Part shown: positions 1 through 6,248 of the stretch, piece after piece
Layout of the letters: every line of letters begins with the position of its first letter
Position numbering within the stretch: position 1 is the first letter of the stretch
IMG/VR virus record: IMGVR_UViG_3300029199_000012
Coordinates: 1 to 38,760 of that record
Origin: a virus
Length of the DNA: 38,760 bases
Direction: 5' to 3' (one strand)
Program-made: the position numbers and the translations under genes
The notes under the pieces: model-generated
Database searches by the model: none
Seen by the model: only the letters and a program-made list of their open reading frames with translations
Told to the model about the DNA's origin: nothing

Positions 1-360
1 CTGGATAGGATCGGCCTGGCTCCGGACTTCCATCAGGCGCTCGTTGATGGTCAGAAGTTGGCGTTTCAGGCTGACGGCTTCGAACTCTGCCACTGCCGTC
101 CTGGTCTGCTCCTGGGCCCGGAAATACTGCAGCATAGGTTCTGCCGCGTGTTGTGCGTCACCCTCGACGTACCCCAGGCGGAATGCCTGCCAAGCGTTCT
201 CCAGGCCAGGCTCTACATAGCGCCCGTTCTCGTCCTGGTCGTCACTGTATACCCTGGGCTCGATCACTCGCTGGCGGAACACCTCGCGGGCCCGTTCCTC
301 TACATCGGCGGGAACGCCGACACCGGGCATGATTGCGGTTTCTACTGTCTCGTGGTTCAT
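1..360 (-). CDS. hypothetical protein, C-terminus outside window (partial)
   Basis: The reading frame starts at the ATG at 360 and is open to the left edge, giving at least 120 residues. The protein is hydrophilic. It begins MNHETVETAIMPG and later contains a W-Q-A-F-R-L-G-Y segment followed by a helical, charged stretch rich in Glu, Gln and Arg (about residues 80-120). I do not recognise the family and see no membrane segment or catalytic motif. Its ATG overlaps the TGA of the upstream gene (ATGA at 357-360), so it is probably translationally coupled to it. It is the last visible member of a leftward run of small genes. The call as a real gene rests on the intact frame, the overlap and the GC-rich codon use shared with its neighbours. 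Confidence 0.75.
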   Translation of the reverse strand, partial: MNHETVETAIMPGVGVPADVEERAREVFRQRVIEPRVYSDDQDENGRYVEPGLENAWQAFRLGYVEGDAQHAAEPMLQYFRAQEQTRTAVAEFEAVSLKRQLLTINERLMEVRSQADPIQ

Positions 361-611
361 GGTTTCTCTCCTCGGGCTTTCAGCCAGTTGTCCAGGCCAC
401 CTACGCGTACCTGGCCTTCATACATCCACTTGTCTTTGGTGGGCCAGAAATCCAGTTTCTTGCCACGGACCAACCGCCCCCAGTGATATGGTGTGTGTAC
501 AGTCCAGTTGGCCTGGTCGTACACTTCCTGGTTCCGGGCCAGGCGGGCGTGGCGTTCTTCCTGGTCGTCCTCGCGGACTGCTCGGTACATATCGCCTATT
601 TCACTCACCAC
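357..611 (-). CDS. small hypothetical protein
   Basis: This encodes about 84 residues, starting from GTG at 611 or the adjacent GTG at 608. A strong AGGAGG lies just upstream. The protein is basic and aromatic-rich: it contains a Y-H-W-G-R-L-V-R segment, then K-L-D-F-W-P-T-K-D-K-W and a G-L-D-N-W-L-K-A-R end. The pattern suggests a compact phage protein, but I recognise no family. The first codons overlap the end of the upstream gene by about 8-11 bp, and the stop overlaps the next start, so it sits in a tightly coupled operon. Function unknown. Confidence 0.7.
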   Translation of the reverse strand: MVSEIGDMYRAVREDDQEERHARLARNQEVYDQANWTVHTPYHWGRLVRGKKLDFWPTKDKWMYEGQVRVGGLDNWLKARGEKP

Positions 612-807
612 GGGCCTCCTTCCTCCGGGTCACCTCCCCCTGCAAAACTCCCTGGCGCTGGCGGATCGAGTGCAGGCGCTCCTTGTCCTGGTAGTATGCC
701 TGACCATCGGCGTACGGCAAGTCCTCTTCGATCTCGGCGGCCTGCATTTTGCACCGGGCGATTTGGTCCAGCAGTTCTTGGTCGCTGTATGTTTTCACAT
801 CTTCCAT
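601..807 (-). CDS. small coiled-coil hypothetical protein
   Basis: This encodes 68 residues from the ATG at 807; a GTG one codon earlier is possible. GAGG lies about 8 nt upstream of the ATG. The sequence is charged and helical throughout, with alternating Leu/Ile and Glu/Lys/Arg/Gln, so a short coiled coil is likely. There are no catalytic motifs or membrane segment. It overlaps the next gene by about 11 bp. I do not recognise the family. Confidence 0.65.
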   Translation of the reverse strand: MEDVKTYSDQELLDQIARCKMQAAEIEEDLPYADGQAYYQDKERLHSIRQRQGVLQGEVTRRKEARGE

Positions 808-861
808 CACTCTATCCTCTATGGTTGTGCCCCGGCGTACCGGGGCTGTTGCTGGCGGGCC

Positions 862-1641
862 TCAGATGTCGTATTGGTCCAACTCTGTGCCGCTCTCTTT
901 CAGGGCCCGGCGAATCCGGTTACCCAGGTTCATACGCTGCATACCTACGTTCAGGTGGCCGTACTTCTCTTTCAGGCCCTGGGGCCCGATGGCGTCTTCG
1001 CCGGACTGGCTCAGGACTCGGGCTGTCAGGTCGTACACCTCGTCCAGGTCCTTGCCACGGAGGGCTGCAGCTACCGGGTCGCCAGAATCCTGGCACTTAC
1101 GACCGGAGGCGGTGCGCTCCTCGTACACCTTGTACTTGTCGTAGTAGTCCTCCAGGAGGTTGGCAGTTTGGACGAAGTAGGTGCTACCACATGCCGCGCA
1201 ACGGTGGGTGTGCCCCTTGTCGTTCCGGTTGGCCATGCGTACTACGCTGTGGTTGCCGCAGTCCTCACACTTCTTGCCGTCCTGGCGAACCCGCTTCCGC
1301 TGGTCCGGGGTCTTCTCGGCGTCCAGGGCTGCCCGGTCCTTGGCCTGGCGCACCTTACCTGCCTTCTCGGCATCGTAGCGCTTCTCGGCCAGGTCCGCAT
1401 CCTGGGCGTTGATGAAGTCCAGGTATTCGCGTTCTTTGGCCTTGAACGCGTCCTCCCGGCGAATCCAGATCTCGCGGCCATCTACCACGGAGTTGAAGAA
1501 GATCTTCTCTTTGTCGAAGTGAGTAATACGTCCAACTTCCCACTCGCCGGTACCGGTCATGTCGGCTTTCACGTAGCCACCAGCCACGGCGCGCTTGATC
1601 TTTTTCAGTTCTTTGCCCAGTTGATCGTTCAGCTTGCTCAT
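862..1641 (-). CDS. zinc-ribbon phage protein of unknown function
   Basis: This encodes about 259 residues. I chose the ATG at 1641 because GAGG lies about 8 nt upstream; an in-frame ATG at 1695 would run into the promoter found there. The N-terminal third (about 1-75) contains a W-E-V-G-R-I segment that could be a small beta domain. The middle (about 75-120) is a charged helix. A Cys4 zinc ribbon follows near residues 127-155, with the pairs C-E-D-C and C-A-A-C. The C-terminal part is helical. Zinc ribbons of this spacing occur in nucleic-acid-binding phage proteins, but the exact role is unknown. The gene has its own promoter (1707-1735), the only one of its family with an inverted spacer motif. 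Confidence 0.7.
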   Translation of the reverse strand: MSKLNDQLGKELKKIKRAVAGGYVKADMTGTGEWEVGRITHFDKEKIFFNSVVDGREIWIRREDAFKAKEREYLDFINAQDADLAEKRYDAEKAGKVRQAKDRAALDAEKTPDQRKRVRQDGKKCEDCGNHSVVRMANRNDKGHTHRCAACGSTYFVQTANLLEDYYDKYKVYEERTASGRKCQDSGDPVAAALRGKDLDEVYDLTARVLSQSGEDAIGPQGLKEKYGHLNVGMQRMNLGNRIRRALKESGTELDQYDI

Positions 1642-1706
1642 GCCAAAATCCTCGCGGTTGTAATCTCTGCTCTCTATTCGGGGCTTTGTGCCCATCCAGT
1701 AAGTCT

Positions 1707-1735
1707 ATTGTACCATACTGGATGGGGGTTGTCAA
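1707..1735 (-). promoter_or_regulatory. sigma70 promoter with flanking inverted repeat (family member P1)
   Basis: On the minus strand the -35 is TTGACA (1730-1735), the spacer is 17 bp and the -10 is TACAAT (1707-1712) preceded by TGG (extended -10). A perfect 11-bp inverted repeat, CCCATCCAGTA at 1691-1701 and TACTGGATGGG at 1716-1726, brackets the -10. This is a good operator candidate. It drives the zinc-ribbon gene at 862-1641. Confidence 0.8.
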
Positions 1736-1739
1736 TACC

Positions 1740-2027
1740 TTAGATAGTGATAAAACCCATGTTCGCCAGTTCCATGATATACCCGCCAAATCCGTTGATG
1801 TTCAGGAAATGGGATTGCAGGAAAACCGGAGTGAAGCGACCATCTGAGCGCTGCACGATCACGTACATCATCGGGATGTACTGCTCCTGGCCTTCCGGCA
1901 GGAAGCTGTGCTCAACCTGGATCTTGGCACACTCGGCCTTAGATACGGCCATGGTGTACTCTTTGTAGGTCTTCACGTTGTTGTCGCCAATGGTGCTTTC
2001 TACAATTTCGTTGATGCTTGATTTCAT
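1740..2027 (-). CDS. small hypothetical protein
   Basis: This encodes 95 residues from the ATG at 2027, with GAGAGGAAA upstream as a good ribosome-binding site. The protein has an acidic N-terminus, a central basic/hydrophobic portion with the segment Q-Y-I-P-M-M-Y-V-I-V and a glycine-containing C-terminus ending in F-I-T-I. A small alpha/beta fold is plausible. I do not recognise it. It stands alone between a degenerate copy of the repeated promoter (2060-2088) and promoter P1, so it may be independently expressed. Confidence 0.65.
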   Translation of the reverse strand: MKSSINEIVESTIGDNNVKTYKEYTMAVSKAECAKIQVEHSFLPEGQEQYIPMMYVIVQRSDGRFTPVFLQSHFLNINGFGGYIMELANMGFITI

Positions 2028-2059
2028 GATGTTTCCTCTCTATCTCTCTATGTTTGGTG

Positions 2060-2088
2060 TGGCCAGGTCATCCCCATCCATAGAACAA
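2060..2088 (-). promoter_or_regulatory. degenerate copy of the repeated promoter (P2)
   Basis: The minus strand has the shared flank AATACTTG, a -35 of TTGTTC (2083-2088) and the spacer core GGATGGGG. The expected -10 position (2060-2065) reads TGGCCA, which is not a usable -10. The shared leader resembling TAGAGAGATAGAGAGG follows before the gene at 2027. It looks like a decayed promoter or a repressor site that has kept its spacer. Confidence 0.5.
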
Positions 2089-2127
2089 GTATTTGAACAC
2101 ATCCGTGTGTTACTGCGTGTTACAAAA

Positions 2128-2556
2128 TCAGAAGTGGGCCTTGATGTCCTTGGTCGACACACCACCGGACCAGACGAACAAGGATTGCTCCTTGAGCGCC
2201 TTGATGGTCATGGCTCCCGTCGGGATGTTCCGTACGTTCGACCAGTGGACCACATATACCATGCTGTCTACCCGGATCATCAGCCAGCAATACCCTGCCG
2301 CCTCGCCCCGGTTGAACAGCCACCGCCGTTGGCCTGGGGTATAGTGGGACAGATCCACAGAACCATCCTTGGACTCCACCGCTTTAAGCTCTATCCACCC
2401 GTGGTGTCCGTTATAGGTATATGCCACATCTGGCACACTGCTGGCGGTACTGCCGGTCTCTATCCGGTCGTAGAACATGCCTGGAATAGCCTCCAGGCGG
2501 GGTTTCAGGCCGTTCCTCCAGAAGTTGCGCTCCAGCTTCTTTTGGCTCGGTGTCAT
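2128..2556 (-). CDS. PD-(D/E)XK nuclease, VRR-NUC / Holliday-resolvase-like
   Basis: This encodes 142 residues, starting at the ATG (2556) that overlaps the stop of the datZ-like gene (ATGA). The PD-(D/E)XK core is visible: an N-terminal Glu helix (near E9), P-D at 42-43, E-L-K at 56-58 on the next strand, and a downstream Q-R-R-W-L helix (Q76) typical of resolvase-like members. Such nucleases cut branched or damaged DNA; in phages they often resolve recombination or replication intermediates before packaging. An extended reading frame to 2985 exists but overlaps datZ heavily and lacks a suitable start, so the short form is preferred. The fold call is firm; the substrate is inferred. Confidence 0.8.
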   Translation of the reverse strand: MTPSQKKLERNFWRNGLKPRLEAIPGMFYDRIETGSTASSVPDVAYTYNGHHGWIELKAVESKDGSVDLSHYTPGQRRWLFNRGEAAGYCWLMIRVDSMVYVVHWSNVRNIPTGAMTIKALKEQSLFVWSGGVSTKDIKAHF

Positions 2557-3140
2557 ATCAGGTCCTCCAGGAACGTCTGCTTGCCGTTGGCTATCTCGGC
2601 ATAGGTGGATTCCATAGCGTCCCGCAGGGGGTGGCCCTCGGTCGCCTGTATAACAGCTTCCAGCTTGTGTCCCAGGTGCACTTTGACGTTCATCGCGTGT
2701 TCGTCCTGGCCCTGCTGCCTCAGGAAGTGTATCGCATCCATTAGGTCGGCTGCCTTCAAAATGGAAGCCTGGATACCTGCCACCGGGTAGCTGGGCTCGA
2801 AGGACTGCTCTATATTTTTCAATTCCTGGCTGGTGGCAGGGCCCATAGCGTCCTTGAGAGGTGAGGGCAAATCCCCCAGGACCACCTCGGGCAGATCGTG
2901 GTATAGGCAGGCCAGCAGCACACCGGAGCGTATGAAACCGAACTCCATAAGCTGCCCCTGGCATATGGCGGGGTGATCCGCCCACCGGTCCAGGATGTCC
3001 ATGGCGATAAGCATCACATTGCAGGTGTGCTCCGCCACATTTTGCTGGCGGTCGGTCTTCATGATCTGCCAGCGCTCGACATTGGCCATCCGTAGCTGGT
3101 CGCGAATACTCAGTCGGTAGGTTTTGGATGTGTCAAACAT
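2553..3140 (-). CDS. datZ: HD-domain dATP triphosphohydrolase (DatZ-like)
   Basis: This encodes 195 residues of the YfbR-type HD family. Metal and substrate residues are recognisable: R23-W24, the N-V-A-E-H motif ending at H38, the H81-D82 pair followed by L-P-E, and a late K-A-A-D segment near 129. In Z-genome phages the family member DatZ cleaves dATP to deoxyadenosine and triphosphate, emptying the pool that would compete with dZTP. Sequence alone cannot separate DatZ from a host-like 5'-deoxynucleotidase. The context decides: purZ, a MazG-like gene and a family A polymerase lie just upstream in the same direction. The start at 3140 is preceded by GGGAG, and the end overlaps the nuclease gene. 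It is probably cytoplasmic and early. Confidence 0.85.
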   Translation of the reverse strand: MFDTSKTYRLSIRDQLRMANVERWQIMKTDRQQNVAEHTCNVMLIAMDILDRWADHPAICQGQLMEFGFIRSGVLLACLYHDLPEVVLGDLPSPLKDAMGPATSQELKNIEQSFEPSYPVAGIQASILKAADLMDAIHFLRQQGQDEHAMNVKVHLGHKLEAVIQATEGHPLRDAMESTYAEIANGKQTFLEDLI

Positions 3141-3213
3141 TTATCTTGGCTCCCTTTCTCTTGTAGTACTCATTAAGGTCTAACGCCCTGTGGCATTTTG
3201 CGCATGTTTTCAT
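3133..3213 (-). CDS. 26-residue CxxC zinc-finger microprotein
   Basis: This very short frame begins at an ATG (3211-3213) that overlaps the stop of the mazZ-like gene (ATGA at 3210-3213). It ends 8 bp inside the datZ start. The peptide opens MKTCAKCHRALDLNEYY and ends in a Lys-rich tail. The C-A-K-C pair followed by a helix resembles the first half of the short Cys-rich domains often found next to HNH nucleases and in phage small proteins. It fills the gap between mazZ and datZ exactly with overlaps on both sides, which is the best evidence that it is translated. Function unknown. Confidence 0.6.
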   Translation of the reverse strand: MKTCAKCHRALDLNEYYKRKGAKINV

Positions 3214-3512
3214 ATGTGATGCATGATGCCTGTTTCGGGGTCCACTTCCCAGGACCGTTGTTTGTTTATCTCCATCTTGTCCCAGGCTGCTTGCACTGCA
3301 TCGATATCACGCAGCCCCGCAGCATCCAGGACAAGGATCAGCAGGTCCGCCCACTCGCCAGGATCGTCCTGGCCGCCGTTCAGGAGTTCAGGTATTTCCT
3401 CCATCACCATCTTGGACAGGGCGGAATAGGGGGTTCGATCAGGATATACCTGGTCAGCCCAGGTCTTGATTTCCTGCTGCAGATCCTTGATCGTCTTCTT
3501 TTCGTTGCTCAT
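3210..3512 (-). CDS. mazZ: MazG-like dGTP/dATP pyrophosphohydrolase (MazZ-like)
   Basis: This encodes 100 residues from the ATG at 3512, with GGAGAAA about 8 nt upstream; a longer in-frame start at 3557 is less well supported. The family metal site is present as E-E-I-P-E followed by E-W-A-D-L-L, matching the EExxE and ExxD pattern of MazG-type all-alpha pyrophosphohydrolases. K-M-E-I-N-K-Q-R-S-W and G-I-M-H-H at the end are typical of the small phage dATP/dGTP pyrophosphohydrolases (DUF550-like). In Z-phages MazZ converts dGTP to dGMP, the substrate of PurZ. Its neighbours are the 167-residue dGTP_diPhyd_N-type protein and datZ, and the order suggests a single pathway cassette. Confidence 0.85.
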   Translation of the reverse strand: MSNEKKTIKDLQQEIKTWADQVYPDRTPYSALSKMVMEEIPELLNGGQDDPGEWADLLILVLDAAGLRDIDAVQAAWDKMEINKQRSWEVDPETGIMHHI

Positions 3513-3654
3513 ACTGACGCTTTCTCCGATAGGAACACTTGGGGCAAACCCAGTCATATTTCTCCGCCCTGGAGGGGTAGTACCCCTCCTCCGGAACCTT
3601 GCCGCACTTCACGCACGGCTTATCAACCACTACTCGGTTTGAATCGTCGGTCAT
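3454..3654 (-). CDS. small zinc-ribbon protein
   Basis: This encodes 66 residues from the ATG at 3654, preceded by AGGAG at 8 nt. A Cys4 ribbon is clear: C-V-K-C near residue 15 and C-P-K-C near 39, followed by a basic Y-R-R-K-R-Q-Y-E-Q-R-K tail. It overlaps the upstream gene by about 32 bp and the mazZ start by about 59 bp. The pattern resembles small phage zinc-ribbon proteins that may bind nucleic acid or act as adaptors for nucleases. Its position between the two pyrophosphohydrolase-related genes is striking. Specific role unknown. Confidence 0.7.
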   Translation of the reverse strand: MTDDSNRVVVDKPCVKCGKVPEEGYYPSRAEKYDWVCPKCSYRRKRQYEQRKEDDQGSAAGNQDLG

Positions 3655-4126
3655 CCTGTTCTCTCCTGTTCTTCATGATCCAGTTCACCATCATCAGGCA
3701 AGACGAGGCGTGGATCAAGTGGGGTTTCCCGGTCTCCGGGTCCAATTCTTCTCCAGCCAGGAACGCCAGGGTGTGGCGCTGGTGCGCGTCCATCAACCGC
3801 TCGACCGACAAACCCTGCCAGTTCAGACGTCCATACTTGTTGTCCCCGAACTGCAGAACATGGGCCATGTCCAGCAGGAACTGGGGGTCGATGGTGGTCA
3901 GGGGTGGCTTGCCCTGGTCAAACTTCCGGGACACCTCCGCCACATCAGACGCCATCTCGTCGGATACTATGGACTCCTGGTGCCGCCAGTGTTCCTTGGC
4001 CTCTCCGGGCGCTTCCGCTGGCATCGGCTGGTGGGATACGGCCTGGGCTACCGGGTCCATCTCGTGATACGGCTTCCCGTGGTCGGAAGGTGTCTTCCGG
4101 TGCTGGTCTCCGAGTCTGGTTCCCAT
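3623..4126 (-). CDS. dATP/dGTP diphosphohydrolase N-terminal-domain-like protein
   Basis: This encodes 167 residues from the ATG at 4126, preceded by GGAG within GGAGAATAAGGTG; a longer start at 4168 would invade the HNH gene. The N-terminal 55 residues are polar and probably disordered. The conserved part begins at K-F-D-Q-G-K-P-P-L and continues through F-G-D-N-K-Y-G-R-L-N-W, an R-H-x-L-A-F helix and an H-L-I-H-A-S-S-C-L helix. That matches the domain found at the N-terminus of phage dATP/dGTP diphosphohydrolases (dGTP_diPhyd_N, related to DUF5664). The MazG-like half is a separate gene downstream (3210-3512). I infer that the two may work together, but a stand-alone role is possible. Confidence 0.7.
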   Translation of the reverse strand: MGTRLGDQHRKTPSDHGKPYHEMDPVAQAVSHQPMPAEAPGEAKEHWRHQESIVSDEMASDVAEVSRKFDQGKPPLTTIDPQFLLDMAHVLQFGDNKYGRLNWQGLSVERLMDAHQRHTLAFLAGEELDPETGKPHLIHASSCLMMVNWIMKNRREQDDRRFKPSSG

Positions 4127-4130
4127 CACC

Positions 4131-4565
4131 TTATTCTCCTTTTTTCCTGAGTCTCTTAACACTTTCAATAGCGTTGCAGTTGAAACACAATACCCTGAAC
4201 TTTAGATGATCAGGGTATCCATTGTTCTTTAACCACACGTATAGGGCATACCCTCCCCAAGGGTGCTTACCGTTTTTCCTCATCTCTCCGCCCCCTCCAT
4301 CCACGTGGTCCAAAGCTAAAGCGTCGGGGTGATCAAAGCCGCACAACGAACAATAGTTTCCACCATAATGTTCAAACACTTCTTGTTTGCATTTTTTGGT
4401 AGAAGTTGTAGCATACTTAAGAGCTTTATCTTTGTTTTTTCTCCTCCATTCGTTCACTTTTTCTCGGTTACAAGCCACGCACCGTCCACTACTTTTTTGG
4501 CGCTCCCCTTTAAGTTCTGGGTGTTTTGGGCACGTATTTCCCGTGAATCTCTTCAACGTCTGCAT
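4131..4565 (-). CDS. free-standing HNH homing endonuclease
   Basis: This encodes 144 residues. An N-terminal Cys pair (C-P-K-H then C-V-A-C) is followed by the HNH nuclease: C-S-L-C, then D-H-V-D-G-G-G-G, an N-G-K-H-P-W-G-G-Y segment, and the closing C-F-N-C-N. This arrangement is typical of phage free-standing HNH enzymes that nick or cut intron-less target sites and spread by homing. The gene is clearly AT-richer than its neighbours, with runs of T and A at 4370-4450, suggesting recent acquisition. Its first 56 bp overlap the 3' end of purZ in another frame, as if it had inserted at the end of that gene. Confidence 0.85.
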   Translation of the reverse strand: MQTLKRFTGNTCPKHPELKGERQKSSGRCVACNREKVNEWRRKNKDKALKYATTSTKKCKQEVFEHYGGNYCSLCGFDHPDALALDHVDGGGGEMRKNGKHPWGGYALYVWLKNNGYPDHLKFRVLCFNCNAIESVKRLRKKGE

Positions 4566-5613
4566 GCGATGGACCCCAAGTCAGGTATTTAACGTTACCG
4601 CCAGACTCAGCGATATCCCGCATTATACTACCAAGAGACGCAGCATCGCAATAGTTAGCAAAGCCAAGAACTATTTCGTCGATACCGCCCATCTCCACGG
4701 CTTCCCGTAGCTGGTTTCGGGAGAACGTAAACACCCGGCGTGGCAACTGGGTTACGGTCGTGACTTCCACCGGCTGCTGCAGATACTCCCAGGATATCTC
4801 GGTCTGGTCAGCGTAGTGGGGCCCAGACCATCCCACCATGTTACCGTCCTCGTCATACCGGTTCGCTACCCTGATGGGGTAGGTGCGGGCACTGCCGATA
4901 CGGGTCATGGGCCAGTATGCCGGGACACCACAATCAACACAGATCTGGGCCGGGGTGCACTCCCTGGAGGTAGTGTAGGGATAGAATCCAGACAGCATAC
5001 CGAGACTGTAGCCCTGTGCGCCTTCGATCTGGAGGACGTCGCCCAGTTTAAGTACCTCGATCCATTCAGCCTGGGTAGGCACGATCTGAACTCGGATACC
5101 GTAGCGGTCGTATAAATCCTCAAACATGAACCGGATTTCGTCTTTCCAGTCGAAGGCGGTGATCAAGTTCTCCGGGTTGCGGCGGATCTTGTCGATCAGG
5201 GCTGCACCACACCCTTTCTTGGTGGACCCGATCTTGGTCATGGGTCCGGCTTCCTCGTCCCGGTGCTTCTGCTGCACGATGGTGGCGTTGCCGTGGATGT
5301 AGATGGTCGTGCCCATGGTGTGCAGGACGGAAGCTTTTACCTCCTCGTACAGGCTGTCCAGATTGATGGTGCTGCCGGGGCCCAGGCAGATACGCTTGAG
5401 GTTCTTGGACACGATGCCGTTCGGGAGCATGGTGTGTACGAACTTCTCGCCCTGGGAACTGATATAGGTGTGGCCCGCGTTCGGGCTCCAGGCGGAAACC
5501 AGGGTATCGGGCTGGTGCTTCTCGGCCAGGTACCCTGCAATCAGACCCTTGCCAGTGGAACCGAACTGCAGATCGCAGATCAGGCGGATATTGCGGGGGT
5601 GGTCAATGATCAT
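4510..5613 (-). CDS. purZ: PurZ, N6-succino-2-amino-2'-deoxyadenylate synthase
   Basis: This encodes 367 residues from the ATG at 5613, preceded by GAGGAG at about 8 nt. It is a homologue of adenylosuccinate synthetase. The P-loop reads F-G-S-T-G-K-G (17-23), where bacterial PurA has G-D-E-G-K-G. Replacement of the catalytic Asp by Ser (S19) is a recognised hallmark of PurZ. N-A-G-H-T at 45-49 keeps the catalytic His. Later PurA-like blocks are I-E-G-A-Q-G, T-T-S-R-E-C-T and T-R-I-G-S-A-R-T-Y-P-I-R. PurZ joins aspartate to dGMP; host PurB then releases dZMP. It starts the Z-cluster with MazZ and DatZ downstream and DpoZ upstream. The last 18 codons overlap the HNH gene; the frame is otherwise intact. 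Confidence 0.92.
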   Translation of the reverse strand: MIIDHPRNIRLICDLQFGSTGKGLIAGYLAEKHQPDTLVSAWSPNAGHTYISSQGEKFVHTMLPNGIVSKNLKRICLGPGSTINLDSLYEEVKASVLHTMGTTIYIHGNATIVQQKHRDEEAGPMTKIGSTKKGCGAALIDKIRRNPENLITAFDWKDEIRFMFEDLYDRYGIRVQIVPTQAEWIEVLKLGDVLQIEGAQGYSLGMLSGFYPYTTSRECTPAQICVDCGVPAYWPMTRIGSARTYPIRVANRYDEDGNMVGWSGPHYADQTEISWEYLQQPVEVTTVTQLPRRVFTFSRNQLREAVEMGGIDEIVLGFANYCDAASLGSIMRDIAESGGNVKYLTWGPSHADVEEIHGKYVPKTPRT

Positions 5614-5902
5614 CTTGGTTCTCCTCGATCTCTTTGGCGATGTCCAGGACACCGGATTTTTCGATAAGGTTACGTGCGTACATCGGGTCGGCAGCATTAC
5701 TCAGGGCCAGGTCGGCTTTGTCCCAGGACTCGTCGCTGTCATCGCTCCAGGAGATGGCCATGGAACACACGCCCAGGCCCTTTGGAGCCAGGAAAATGCG
5801 GATCTCCGGATTCCCGGTCTCGTCCGCTTGCTGCTGGATCACCACTACCTGCCCGATGTCGCTATAGGTGTGCAGGTGGGCGAACTTGTTATCCTCGGTC
5901 AT
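5603..5902 (-). CDS. small acidic hypothetical protein
   Basis: This encodes 99 residues from the ATG at 5902, with GGAGCCCGCAA upstream as ribosome-binding site. The N-terminal half contains hydrophobic strands (Q-V-V-V-I-Q, E-I-R-I-F-L-A-P-K-G) and the C-terminal half is acidic and helical, ending E-E-N-Q-D-D-H. I recognise no family. It overlaps the purZ start by 11 bp and follows the possible ssDNA-binding protein by 12 bp, so it is co-transcribed with purZ from the promoter at 6220-6248. A role with the Z-pathway is possible only by association. Confidence 0.65.
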   Translation of the reverse strand: MTEDNKFAHLHTYSDIGQVVVIQQQADETGNPEIRIFLAPKGLGVCSMAISWSDDSDESWDKADLALSNAADPMYARNLIEKSGVLDIAKEIEENQDDH

Positions 5903-5914
5903 TTGCGGGCTCCA

Positions 5915-6187
5915 TCAAATTGGGATATCGTCGTCGAAATCGTCCACGGGTTCCGGCATACCGCCGCCCTGGTTGCCAGTGCTGGCGGGCTGGTCGTCCT
6001 TCTTGGTCAGGGCCATCGAGATCATCTTCTCACCCTGGCGGGGGCCACCTTTCACTTCGCGGGTCCAGGCGGATACCCAATACTCGACACCATCCACGTT
6101 GATGGAGCCTTGCATATTTGGGTGCGTGTCCTTGGTCCGGCGCTTATTTTTGAACAATGCACCACTATTGGTGTTGTCATACGACAT
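5915..6187 (-). CDS. small phage protein with SSB-like acidic tail
   Basis: This encodes 90 residues from the ATG at 6187, with GAGGAGAGAATGC upstream. The core (about 1-65) carries alternating strands: N-K-R-R-T-K-D-T-H-P, then G-S-I-N-V-D-G-V-E-Y-W-V-S-A-W, then K-M-I-S-M-A-L-T. A Gly/Pro-rich linker follows, and the acidic tip reads D-D-F-D-D-D-I-P-I. Single-stranded-DNA-binding proteins commonly end in such an acidic D-D-D-I-P-F tip used to recruit partners, so a minimal OB-type SSB-like role is a fair hypothesis. I cannot confirm an OB fold. It is the first gene after promoter P3 and leads the purZ operon. Confidence 0.65.
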   Translation of the reverse strand: MSYDNTNSGALFKNKRRTKDTHPNMQGSINVDGVEYWVSAWTREVKGGPRQGEKMISMALTKKDDQPASTGNQGGGMPEPVDDFDDDIPI

Positions 6188-6219
6188 GCATTCTCTCCTC
6201 TCTGTTAAGATGCGGGCCC

Positions 6220-6248
6220 ATTATACCATGGGCCCATCCATGGGGCAA
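6220..6248 (-). promoter_or_regulatory. sigma70 promoter P3 of the Z-nucleotide operon
   Basis: On the minus strand the -35 is TTGCCC (6243-6248), with a 17-bp spacer containing GGATGGG and an extended -10 TGG-TATAAT (6220-6225). A 7-bp inverted repeat, GGGCCCA at 6214-6220 and TGGGCCC at 6229-6235, brackets the -10. The -35 directly abuts the dpoZ stop. It should drive the genes from 6187 leftward through purZ, mazZ and datZ. Confidence 0.85.

Noticed and set aside
493-1743. Long plus-strand frames, for example 416 codons at 493-1743 and 430 codons at 31343-32635
   Set aside because: They lie opposite well-supported minus-strand genes, lack ribosome-binding sites and have shadow-type composition typical of GC-rich DNA.
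2128-2985. A 285-codon minus-strand frame that extends the nuclease gene upstream
   Set aside because: It overlaps datZ by more than 400 bp; the ATGA junction start at 2556 explains the data better.
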